The notes below the pieces were generated by a model. That model was not told where the DNA came from. It saw only the letters and a program-made list of their open reading frames with translations, and ran no database searches. Shown one piece after another: positions 1 to 7,255 of a DNA stretch of 13,862 nucleotides. The position numbers and the translations under genes were made by a program. Source of the stretch: UMGS1307 sp964523005 (GTDB taxonomy: Bacteria; Bacillota; Clostridia; Oscillospirales; CAG-382); contig CAZFZL010000036.1 of NCBI GenBank assembly GCA_964523005.1, positions 1 through 13,862 of the forward strand, given 5' to 3'. Positions within the stretch are counted from its first letter, which is position 1; each line of letters opens with the position of its first letter.

Positions 1-810
1 CTTCCCGAAATATGTCATTGCCGCAGCCTGTACACCATAGCTGTTTTGTGAGAGGTAAATGGTATTGAGATACATTTCAAGTATCTCTTCCTTTGATTTC
101 TTTGATTCAAGGTTCCATGCACGAAGCATCTCCTGTATCTTGCGCTGAATTCGTACATCGTCCTCACTCGTGAAATTTTTAATAAGCTGCTGTGTTATCG
201 TGGAACCGCCGCCATAGCTGCTGCTTATAGGTATGAAGAAGTTGACCATGGCAGAGAAGGTCCTGACATAGTCGACACCGTTATGAGTCCAAAAGCGCTT
301 GTCCTCGACAGCGACGAAAGCGTTCAGCAGGTCTTTGGGCATAGTTGAATATGAAGCCCATGTTCTGTTTTCACTCGCAAGCAGCTTTTCGTCTTCCAGC
401 TCGACAACGTTGCCGTTTTCATCAATATACCAAAGAGTCGTCGTTTGAGAAAGATCGAATTCAAGACCTTCAATATCGAATTCGGGGTCGAAATTGTCCT
501 TAACATACATAAAGAAGACACAACCGATGACAATTCCGCTGATAATTCCGACAAGCAGCATCGTCAGCAAAACACCGACGAGTGTACGAAGTATCTGTCT
601 TATCACGAGGAAAATGCCTTTCACAGTACCGCCTATGACCTTTGTTGAGGTCACGAGCGCTTTTTCCCCTTTGTGTTTTTTCTTCTTTTTTTTCACCGGG
701 CGTTCAAGCTCTTCCGGAGTTTCTTTATCGATATCAGCCTGAGTCTCTCCGGTGACGCTGTCATCGGGCTGTATTTTTGGTGTATCGTTTTTGTTGAATT
801 CGTCTGCCAT
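1..810 (-). CDS. Class A penicillin-binding protein (PBP1A-like), N-terminal part; runs off the left edge
   Basis: Bifunctional peptidoglycan synthase of the cytoplasmic membrane; only the first 270 codons are present. Residues 1-50 are a charged cytosolic tail with a run of six lysines at about 40-46. One membrane anchor follows at about 76-102, then the glycosyltransferase family 51 domain. GT51 motifs are intact: VEDKRFWTHNGVD (about 168-180, catalytic Glu169), GGSTITQQLIKN (about 201-212), RKIQEMLRAWNLE (about 223-235, second Glu227) and ILEMYLNTIYL (about 243-253). The fold therefore polymerises lipid II into glycan strands. The transpeptidase domain expected downstream lies outside the window, so a GT51-only protein cannot be excluded. 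The ATG at 810 is the only plausible start because no start codon lies in frame just upstream; its purine-rich AGGAAAGG is rather far away (about 14 bases). It is the third gene of the dnaE-led run, 35 bases after the previous stop. Confidence 0.93.
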   Translation of the reverse strand, partial: MADEFNKNDTPKIQPDDSVTGETQADIDKETPEELERPVKKKKKKHKGEKALVTSTKVIGGTVKGIFLVIRQILRTLVGVLLTMLLVGIISGIVIGCVFFMYVKDNFDPEFDIEGLEFDLSQTTTLWYIDENGNVVELEDEKLLASENRTWASYSTMPKDLLNAFVAVEDKRFWTHNGVDYVRTFSAMVNFFIPISSSYGGGSTITQQLIKNFTSEDDVRIQRKIQEMLRAWNLESKKSKEEILEMYLNTIYLSQNSYGVQAAAMTYFGK

Positions 811-845
811 TATTTCTGACCGTGCCTTTCCTGATCGACCGATAT

Positions 846-1556
846 TTATTTTTTGCCGCCGCTGGTGTCTTCACCGTCTGCGGCGACCACTGCGGTCGGA
901 TTCGCTACGTTGTGAAGAGCACAGGCATATCCGTATATATAACCTATCAGAAGTATGAAAACTCCTATGATTATTCCGTAAAAATCAACGCTTACGCTCA
1001 GCGATACATCTTCCACTGTCGTGACGAAAAGGCGGAATATCATGTAATTGAAAAGATGCGACATGATTCCGGTGACCACGGACGCTATGATCGCGGTAAG
1101 ACCTATATAATTGATGCACCTTGCGTTCTCCGGCTCAAACACCTTCCCTGCTCCGACATTCACGAGCAGTTTTGAAAGGAAGCGAAGGACGGGGATAAGT
1201 GCGGCAAGCGTGACGACCGACATGCAGATAAAGCCGTAGATAACCGTCTTTATGTCGCTGAGCGTCACCGCCGCTGCAGCGCGCGTTACCTTTACGCCGT
1301 TGCCGAGATTTATCGAAAAAGCCTGTATCGTTCCATCCGATGCGAATATTTTCTGCATATACGGCGGAAGCAGCATTTCCTCCGTCTTGACGTTTACTAT
1401 AAGTACTATCACCGCAATGATAATCAACAACGCCGCGAGCGCAAGCGCCACATAGAACAGTACCGAGAAGGCGGGCGCAAGATATCTTGCGAGCGTCTCG
1501 ACGGAGCAGTATTTTATTTTAGCGACGTTTTTTCTGATGCCTGATGTTTTTTTCAA
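846..1556 (-). CDS. Four-helix membrane protein, DUF2975-like, TTG start
   Basis: A 236-residue integral membrane protein of unknown function. Four hydrophobic segments lie at about 28-54, 104-125, 150-170 and 193-214, with an extracytoplasmic loop of about 50 residues between the first two. GKVFEPENARCINYIG (about 137-152) before the third helix resembles the GK.F..EN...L..IG signature of DUF2975 (YoaS-type) proteins, which often accompany small XRE-type regulators; no such regulator is next to this copy. The family call rests on that motif and the topology only. The start codon is TTG: AAAGGA (1567-1572) lies 10 bases upstream, and the next in-frame ATG is about 60 codons further in, inside the first loop. 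It starts 25 bases after the dnaE stop and precedes the penicillin-binding protein by 35 bases, so co-transcription with both is likely. The tail (about 215-236) is polar and ends GGKK. Confidence 0.75.
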   Translation of the reverse strand: MKKTSGIRKNVAKIKYCSVETLARYLAPAFSVLFYVALALAALLIIIAVIVLIVNVKTEEMLLPPYMQKIFASDGTIQAFSINLGNGVKVTRAAAAVTLSDIKTVIYGFICMSVVTLAALIPVLRFLSKLLVNVGAGKVFEPENARCINYIGLTAIIASVVTGIMSHLFNYMIFRLFVTTVEDVSLSVSVDFYGIIIGVFILLIGYIYGYACALHNVANPTAVVAADGEDTSGGKK

Positions 1557-1581
1557 CTTATGAAATTCCTTTCTGCAAATC

Positions 1582-4500
1582 CTATCCGTTCCGGTCTTTT
1601 TTTTCGGTTCGTTGCTGCAGCTTTACGTTTTCGCGTCCCATAAGCGTGTACAACGTACCGAGCAGCTGATCGCTTATCTCACATCTGACATCCCTGACTC
1701 TCGTGAGCCTTCCTTCCTCCTGAAAATATACGATCAGGAACGAGTTTCCAACTGTCGCCTTCGCGGCTTTTACGCAACCGTCAAGTCCCGGGCGGTTGTC
1801 TTGCGTAACTTTTATATATATGTCGGTGTCATGTTGTGGGAGATTGTGTACTGCGGGGCGTATGAGCGAGGCGATGATGCGCACTGCCGCTTCTTCGCCG
1901 GCTCCAGTATCGGTTTTTCCGGTCACAAGCAGTATTTTCCCCTGTTCAAGCAACGGCGCATATTGCGCGTACTGCTTCGGGAATACCGTTATCTCACATT
2001 CTGCGACTTCGCTCTCCGCCTTCACAAAAGCCATAACGTCGTTTTTTTTCGTTGTTTTATTACGCACGCCTGAAACAATACACAACAGTGTAACGCTCAT
2101 ACCGTCCGGAACGGTGCCGTCTCTCACGCCAAGGGCAAACGCTTCGACGCTCATTGCGCCGTTTTTCAGGCAGTCGGAAAACTCGTTAAGCGGATGACCT
2201 GATATGTACATCCCTGTCAAAGATTTTTCCAGCGCCAAAATATCGCTTTTCGTATATTCCGGAATGTTCGGGTACTGTATTCTGAAAAGCTTCTCATTGT
2301 CAGGCGTTCCTGCTACGTCGAATATGCTGATCTGTCCGGTGCTGTTGTTTCTGTCAGCCGTCGAGAGTGATTCGAGTGCTGCCGGGAACGAGGCGAAAAG
2401 CCTGCTTCTGTATACGCCGAACGAATCGAAGGCACCGCACTGCACAAGCGATTCCGCAAAGCGGATATTCGGTATGCCGTGCGTTCTTTGAAGGAAATCC
2501 TCGACCGACGTGAACGCGCCGTTCTCTCTTTCCCTTATTATATCTTTCGCAAGGCTCGTGCCGATGTTTTTCACTCCGAGCAGTCCGAAACGGATATTGT
2601 CGCCGTCGACTGAAAAGCCTTCCTCACTTTTATTTATATCGGGCCCGAGTATTCTGATCCCGAAGGAAGCGGCGTCTGCGACGTATTCGCCGAGCTTGAC
2701 GTTCTCGCCTGCGACAGTTGACATTATAGCACAAATATACTGTTTTGTATAGTGGGCTTTCAGATACGCCGTTCTATAAGAAGTGACAGCATACGCCGCC
2801 GCGTGCGACTTGTTGAAGGCGTAACGCGCGAAGGTACTCATATCGTCATAAAGCTTTACCGCGGTCTGCTCTGCGATGCCGTTTTTGACGGCACCGTCAA
2901 CGAAAGCTTTGCGTTCGCGTTCCATCTGCGCCGTTTTTTTCTTTGCCATCGCGCGTCTGATTATATCTGCGCGTCCGTAGGAAAAGCCCGCCGCAAGCCG
3001 GCATATCTGCATGACCTGTTCCTGATATATTATGCAGCCGTAGGTATCGGCGAGGATTCCCGCGAGCTGAGGGATCGGATATTTTATGTTCTCCGGGTGC
3101 TTTCTGTTTTCAAGACAGGTCGGAATGGAATCCATCGGTCCGGGGCGGTAGATCGATATTGCAAGAGTAACGTCCGCGAGCGATTCAGGTCTGAGCTGGG
3201 TAAGCAGCTTTTTCATGCCCTCACTCTCAAGCTGGAACACGCCTGCCGTACGCGCCTGAGAAAGAAGCTCAAAGGTCGCTTTATCGTCGAATGGTATCAT
3301 ATCTGCCGAGAAGCCGGGTACTGTCTTCTTTATTTCGTTTTCGGCATTTCTGATGACGGTCAGATACCGCAGTCCGAGAAAATCTATTTTCAGGTATCCC
3401 AGCTCGGCAACGGTGTTCATAGTATATTGCGTAACAACGACATCGCCGTTGACGGCAAGCGGAATATACTCGGCGAGCGGTCTGTCGGCTATGACGACTC
3501 CGGTTGCATGTGTCGAGCAGTTGCGCGGTCTGCCCTCAAGCTGTTTTGCGCAACTGAGCATTTTTTTCACGTCCGTATCGTTTTCGGCGGCGTGAAAAAG
3601 CGTTTTGCTTTCGCTTACCGCTTCGTCAACAGTCCTTGCGCGTCCGGCGAGCTTTGCGACAGTATCTATGAGCTGATACGACAGTCCGAGTGCGCGCCCG
3701 GCGTCGTGAATAGCTGCGCGGCAAGCAAGCGTTCCGAAGGTCATTATCTGTGCAACGCGGTCTGCTCCGTATTTTTCTATGACGTACGATATGACCTCCC
3801 CACGTCGTTCATAGCAGAAATCTATATCGAAATCCGGCATCGAAACGCGTTCCGGGTTGAGAAACCGTTCGAACAGCAGCCCGTTTCTGACCGGGTCGAC
3901 GTCGGTTATGCCCATGCAGTATGCGGCAAGGCTGCCTACGCCGCTGCCCCTGCCGGGCCCGACGGGAATGTTTTTCGAGCGTGCGTAGCGCACGAAGTCG
4001 TCGACTATAAGGTAGTAATCGATAAACCCGGTCTTTTCGATTATTCCCAATTCGTATTCAAGTCTTTCGTTGTATTGTGAAAGCTTTATCGAAGGGTCGC
4101 TTTTTTTGCGTTCTATGAGCCCTTCTCCGCAGCGCGAGCGCAGATATGTTCTGTTATCCCAGCTTTTAACCTTAAACGCCGGCAGGTGGACTGCGTTGAA
4201 ATCGAATTCGAAATCCACGCCGTCTGCGATGGCGCATGTATTGGCTATCGCTTCGGGAAGATCGGAGAACAGCGTTTCCATCTCCTGAGCGCTTTTGAGA
4301 TAATAAGCGTCATTTTCAAGCGCGTTGTCAGCGCCGTCGCGGACGGTCGAGCCGTTTGCGACAATGGTGAGAAGCTGTTGTGTTGAAGCTCCTGAACGGT
4401 CGGTAAAATATACGTCGTTGGTCGCGACGAGCGGTATTTCAAAGTCATGCGCAATATTTATGAGCGACTGCTCGATCTGTTTTTCTCTCTGCGTACCGTG

Positions 4501-5031
4501 ACGCTCAAGCTCGATATAAAAGCTGCCGCCGTATATTCTTTTGTACAGCGATGCGGCGCGGCGTGCTGCCGATATATCGCGCGCGATGAGATGGCGTGAC
4601 ACAACGCCGTCGATGCCGCCCGAAAGAGCCGTTATGCCCTCACTGTATGCGCCGAGAACATCGGCGTCCACGCGCGGAATGCCGTACATTCCCTCGGTGT
4701 ACGAAAGCGAAACGAGCTTTGAAAGGTTTTTATAACCGGCGGCGTTATTTGCTATAAGGACTATTTTTGAATAGCTGTCAGGGGAAGTATAGGTACGGTC
4801 AAAGCGTGAGCGAGGCGCGACGGTACATTCGCAGCCGATGATGGGCTTGATCGAGTATTTCCGGCATTCGGTAAAAAAATCCACGGCTCCGAAAAGCGCG
4901 CCGCTGTCAGTTATTGTGAGCGCTTCCATCTTCAGCTCCGACGCACGAACGACGACTTCGGATATGCGGCACTCTCCCTGAAGAAGCGAATATTCAGTAT
5001 GTAAATGAAGATGAACGAAACTCATTTTCAC
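1582..5031 (-). CDS. dnaE: DNA polymerase III alpha subunit, DnaE type
   Basis: C-family replicative DNA polymerase, 1149 residues, normal for DnaE. Order: PHP domain (about 1-280, opening HLHLHTEYSLL), then palm, thumb and fingers with GPGRGSGVGSLAAY (about 358-371), catalytic aspartates in PDFDIDF (about Asp402 and Asp404) and KIDFLGL (about Asp550), YRPGPM (about 627-632) and FNKSHAAAYA (about 738-747). A helix-hairpin-helix region follows (about 812-850). GQISIFD (about 898-904) fits an internal beta-clamp-binding motif, and an OB-fold lies at about 975-1055. It lacks the exonuclease insertion of PolC. Several PHP metal ligands are replaced: LLQG for LLDG, TDS for TDH, NDVYF for NDVHY, so PHP proofreading is doubtful. 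The start may be this GTG (SD AGAAGGG at 5037-5043, 5 bases away) or the ATG at 5025 (11 bases away); they differ by two residues. First gene of a minus-strand run. Confidence 0.97.
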   Translation of the reverse strand: MKMSFVHLHLHTEYSLLQGECRISEVVVRASELKMEALTITDSGALFGAVDFFTECRKYSIKPIIGCECTVAPRSRFDRTYTSPDSYSKIVLIANNAAGYKNLSKLVSLSYTEGMYGIPRVDADVLGAYSEGITALSGGIDGVVSRHLIARDISAARRAASLYKRIYGGSFYIELERHGTQREKQIEQSLINIAHDFEIPLVATNDVYFTDRSGASTQQLLTIVANGSTVRDGADNALENDAYYLKSAQEMETLFSDLPEAIANTCAIADGVDFEFDFNAVHLPAFKVKSWDNRTYLRSRCGEGLIERKKSDPSIKLSQYNERLEYELGIIEKTGFIDYYLIVDDFVRYARSKNIPVGPGRGSGVGSLAAYCMGITDVDPVRNGLLFERFLNPERVSMPDFDIDFCYERRGEVISYVIEKYGADRVAQIMTFGTLACRAAIHDAGRALGLSYQLIDTVAKLAGRARTVDEAVSESKTLFHAAENDTDVKKMLSCAKQLEGRPRNCSTHATGVVIADRPLAEYIPLAVNGDVVVTQYTMNTVAELGYLKIDFLGLRYLTVIRNAENEIKKTVPGFSADMIPFDDKATFELLSQARTAGVFQLESEGMKKLLTQLRPESLADVTLAISIYRPGPMDSIPTCLENRKHPENIKYPIPQLAGILADTYGCIIYQEQVMQICRLAAGFSYGRADIIRRAMAKKKTAQMERERKAFVDGAVKNGIAEQTAVKLYDDMSTFARYAFNKSHAAAYAVTSYRTAYLKAHYTKQYICAIMSTVAGENVKLGEYVADAASFGIRILGPDINKSEEGFSVDGDNIRFGLLGVKNIGTSLAKDIIRERENGAFTSVEDFLQRTHGIPNIRFAESLVQCGAFDSFGVYRSRLFASFPAALESLSTADRNNSTGQISIFDVAGTPDNEKLFRIQYPNIPEYTKSDILALEKSLTGMYISGHPLNEFSDCLKNGAMSVEAFALGVRDGTVPDGMSVTLLCIVSGVRNKTTKKNDVMAFVKAESEVAECEITVFPKQYAQYAPLLEQGKILLVTGKTDTGAGEEAAVRIIASLIRPAVHNLPQHDTDIYIKVTQDNRPGLDGCVKAAKATVGNSFLIVYFQEEGRLTRVRDVRCEISDQLLGTLYTLMGRENVKLQQRTEKKDRNG

Positions 5032-5077
5032 TTATTCCCTTCTTCAATTAAGCCGGACTTACACCAATACAAGCTAT

Positions 5078-5106
5078 ATTATATATCAACTGTGTATAAA
5101 AATCAA
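5078..5106 (-). promoter_or_regulatory. SigA-type promoter of the dnaE operon
   Basis: Reading the minus strand, TTGATT (5101-5106) is the -35 box and TATAAT (5078-5083) a perfect -10 box, separated by exactly 17 bases. Transcription would begin near 5071, giving a leader of about 40 bases before the dnaE start. This is the only strong minus-strand promoter I see in the 161-base gap, and it probably serves dnaE, the membrane protein and the penicillin-binding protein. Confidence 0.8.
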
Positions 5107-5119
5107 GTGAAATAATCAC
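5107..5119. promoter_or_regulatory. Small inverted repeat between two divergent -35 boxes
   Basis: GTGA-AATAA-TCAC sits directly between the minus-strand -35 box (ending at 5106) and the plus-strand -35 box (from 5124). The arms are only 4 bases, so chance is quite possible, but the position would let one bound protein affect both operons. Confidence 0.25.
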
Positions 5120-5123
5120 GCTA

Positions 5124-5152
5124 TTGACTTAAACGAAAAACGGTGGTATACT
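5124..5152 (+). promoter_or_regulatory. SigA-type promoter of the GtrA/oxidoreductase/glycosyltransferase operon
   Basis: TTGACT (5124-5129) and TATACT (5147-5152) are separated by 17 bases, and TGG just before the -10 box makes it an extended -10 element. Transcription would start near 5159, leaving a leader of about 34 bases before the ATG at 5193. The -35 box is 17 bases from that of the divergent dnaE promoter. Confidence 0.82.
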
Positions 5153-5192
5153 TTCTTCAACGCATTACACGCAAAAAACGCAGAAGGAGTGG

Positions 5193-5702
5193 ATGAAAAT
5201 TAAAAAGATCATCGCTTTTGCCAAAAGAATATACGACAACTCGTCGTTCATCAGATATTTTTTCGTAGGCGGTATAAGCTGGGTCGTTGATGCGCTCGTC
5301 CTTCTTGCAATCAACCGTTTTACTGGAGGTATCATACCGGACGAAACGACACGGCTCGCCGTAGCGACTTATGCCGGCGGCGTCGTCGGGTTTATAGTTA
5401 ATTATATCCTGACTCTTATAATGGCGTTCTCAACACCGGAGAACAAGCGTCAGGGCAAGAGTCTGAAAGCTTTTGTAATCATACTCATCGTGAGCGTTGC
5501 CGGCTGGTTTCTGAAGGAATATCTCATGCAGCTCGGCGTTAATATACTGAAGATAGGCGAAGACTGGCTCGTCAACATTCCGGCATCGGCAATAGTGCTG
5601 TTCTGGAACTATCTCGGAAGACGATTTTTCGTATTCACAAGCAAAAAGCCGGCTGACACAAACGCAGAAGACGCCGAATTAGACAAAGGAGCAAAGAGAT
5701 GA
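5193..5702 (+). CDS. GtrA-family membrane protein
   Basis: A 169-residue protein of the GtrA family, small four-helix membrane proteins usually linked to movement or supply of undecaprenyl-phosphate-linked sugars for surface glycosylation. Evidence: RYFFVGGISWVVDALVLL (about 21-38) matches the family's N-terminal R(F/Y)..VG(G)....D pattern, and FWNYLGRRFFVF (about 137-148) is the typical C-terminal signature. Membrane segments lie at about 20-42, 55-78, 91-115 and 124-145. A hydrophilic, acidic tail follows from about 150. AAGGAG (5184-5189) is a strong ribosome site, though only 3 bases separate it from the ATG; no better start exists. The stop overlaps the next start as ATGA, implying translational coupling. 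It is first in a three-gene operon. The substrate cannot be read from sequence. Confidence 0.9.
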   Translation: MKIKKIIAFAKRIYDNSSFIRYFFVGGISWVVDALVLLAINRFTGGIIPDETTRLAVATYAGGVVGFIVNYILTLIMAFSTPENKRQGKSLKAFVIILIVSVAGWFLKEYLMQLGVNILKIGEDWLVNIPASAIVLFWNYLGRRFFVFTSKKPADTNAEDAELDKGAKR

Positions 5703-7255
5703 CGGGGAAAAATATAATTATCATAGGCGGCGGCCCTGCCGGACTGTCGGCAGCATACAGACTGCTCAAAGCAGATCCGAACCTGAATGTGACTGTTGTC
5801 GAAGCGACCGACAAGCTCGGCGGTATTTCGCGCACGGATGAGCATAACGGAAACAGAATGGACATCGGCGGTCATCGGTTTTTCACGAAGAACGACGAGG
5901 TAAGGGAGTTCTGGAACACAATCATGCCGCTTCAGGGAAGCCCTGCATATGACGATCTGAAGCTCAAAAGCCAAAAAGCGCTCAATCCCGACGGACCCGA
6001 TCCGGAAAAGGAAGACAGGGTGATGCTTCTGCGCAGGCGCGTGTCGCGCATATATTTTCTGCGTAAATTCTTCGATTATCCGATCAGCCTGAGCGGAAAG
6101 ACGATCAAGGCGATGGGCTTCTCCAATACGATGAAGGTCGGTTTCGGATATCTGAAGGCATGCGTTTTCAAGCGTCCCGAAGTCTCTCTTGAGGATTTTT
6201 ATATAAACCGCTTCGGTAAACCGCTGTATGAGATGTTTTTTGAGGATTACACCGAAAAGGTCTGGGGTGTACATCCGAGTAAGATATCAAAGGAGTGGGG
6301 GGCGCAGCGCGTCAAGGGGCTTTCGCTGATGAAGGCGCTGGGCTCTATGATAAAGAAGGCGTTCGGGAAGAAGGACACCAAAGTCGAAACTTCGCTCATT
6401 GAGGAGTATTTCTATCCCAAAAAAGGCCCCGGTCAGCTTTGGGAGGCCGTCGCGGACGATGTGAGGGCGATGGGCGGTCACATAATGATGAATACGGAAT
6501 GTATACGCTTTTCACATTCAGACGGAAGGCTTTGCGGCGCCACACTGAAAACGGGCAGTTCGGTGTACGACGTAAAAGCTGACACGGTTTTTTCGTCCAT
6601 GCCGGTAAAAGAGCTTGTCCGAGCGATCCCGGACGCACCGGACGACGTGCGCACGATCGCAGAGGGACTGCCTTACCGCGATTTCATCACCGTCGGACTG
6701 CTGGTGAAAAAACTTGCGATAAAGAACGAAACCGATATGAAAACGCTCGGGAACATCGTCCCGGACTGCTGGATATACGTGCAGGAGCGCGATGTGAAGC
6801 TCGGACGCATACAGATATTCAACAACTGGTCACCTTATATGGTAAAACAGCCGGATGACACCGTATGGATGGGACTTGAATACTTCTGCACCGAGGGCGA
6901 CGCGATGTGGTGTGAGGATGAGAATGAATTCATACACAAGGCGACAGGCGAAGTCGCGAAGATCGGTATCATAGACGAATCAGACGTTCTCGATTCCACC
7001 TGCGTCAAAATCAAAAAGGCATATCCCGCGTATTTCGGAACATATGCAGAATTCGGCAAGGTCCGCAAATACCTCGATACCTTTGAAAATCTCTACTGCA
7101 TAGGCAGGAACGGACAGCACCGCTACAACAACATGGATCACTCGATGCTCACCGCCTTTACGGCAGTGCGCGCGTACTTCGGTCAGGGGACGAAGGAAGA
7201 CGTTTGGCGCGTCAACACGGAAGAGGAATTTCATGAAGAAAAAAAGAGCAATTGA
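5699..7255 (+). CDS. FAD-dependent oxidoreductase of the amine-oxidase/UGM-like superfamily
   Basis: A 518-residue soluble flavoprotein. The Rossmann dinucleotide-binding motif IIGGGPAGLSAAYRL (about 8-22) is followed by the adenosine-ribose-binding acid and GG motif in VVEATDKLGGISRT (about 33-46), and DIGGHRFF (about 55-62). The C-terminal flavin motif GRNGQHRYNNMDHSM lies at about 469-483. This layout matches FAD oxidoreductases related to protoporphyrinogen-oxidase-like amine oxidases and UDP-galactopyranose mutases that occur in polysaccharide clusters. No heme genes are nearby, so a sugar-related role is more likely (inference from context). Candidate reactions are oxidation, epimerisation or ring contraction of a nucleotide- or lipid-linked sugar; the sequence does not decide. 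AAAGGAG (5685-5691) lies 7 bases before the ATG, which overlaps the GtrA stop by 4 bases. Its last 23 bases overlap the next gene. General class is certain, reaction unknown. Confidence 0.88.
   Translation: MTGKNIIIIGGGPAGLSAAYRLLKADPNLNVTVVEATDKLGGISRTDEHNGNRMDIGGHRFFTKNDEVREFWNTIMPLQGSPAYDDLKLKSQKALNPDGPDPEKEDRVMLLRRRVSRIYFLRKFFDYPISLSGKTIKAMGFSNTMKVGFGYLKACVFKRPEVSLEDFYINRFGKPLYEMFFEDYTEKVWGVHPSKISKEWGAQRVKGLSLMKALGSMIKKAFGKKDTKVETSLIEEYFYPKKGPGQLWEAVADDVRAMGGHIMMNTECIRFSHSDGRLCGATLKTGSSVYDVKADTVFSSMPVKELVRAIPDAPDDVRTIAEGLPYRDFITVGLLVKKLAIKNETDMKTLGNIVPDCWIYVQERDVKLGRIQIFNNWSPYMVKQPDDTVWMGLEYFCTEGDAMWCEDENEFIHKATGEVAKIGIIDESDVLDSTCVKIKKAYPAYFGTYAEFGKVRKYLDTFENLYCIGRNGQHRYNNMDHSMLTAFTAVRAYFGQGTKEDVWRVNTEEEFHEEKKSN

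Noticed and set aside
665..705. Homopolymer T runs near the penicillin-binding protein start as a terminator or frameshift site
   Set aside because: They encode the Lys-rich cytosolic tail in an unbroken frame, and no stem precedes them.
2752..4080. 442-codon open frame on the plus strand, antisense to dnaE
   Set aside because: It lies wholly inside dnaE, which has every catalytic motif. The translation is Cys, Arg and Val rich, has no family motif, and its ATG lacks a ribosome site. It arises from codon bias on the coding strand.
5107..5119. GTGA-N5-TCAC as a CRP site
   Set aside because: CRP sites have a 6-base spacer and longer flanking conservation, and classical CRP control is not typical of Clostridia. 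Kept only as a weak unnamed repeat.
5699..7255. Protoporphyrinogen oxidase (hemY/hemG) call for the FAD protein
   Set aside because: The Rossmann and flavin motifs are shared across the whole superfamily. No heme genes are nearby, and the GtrA and GT-C neighbours point to sugar metabolism.
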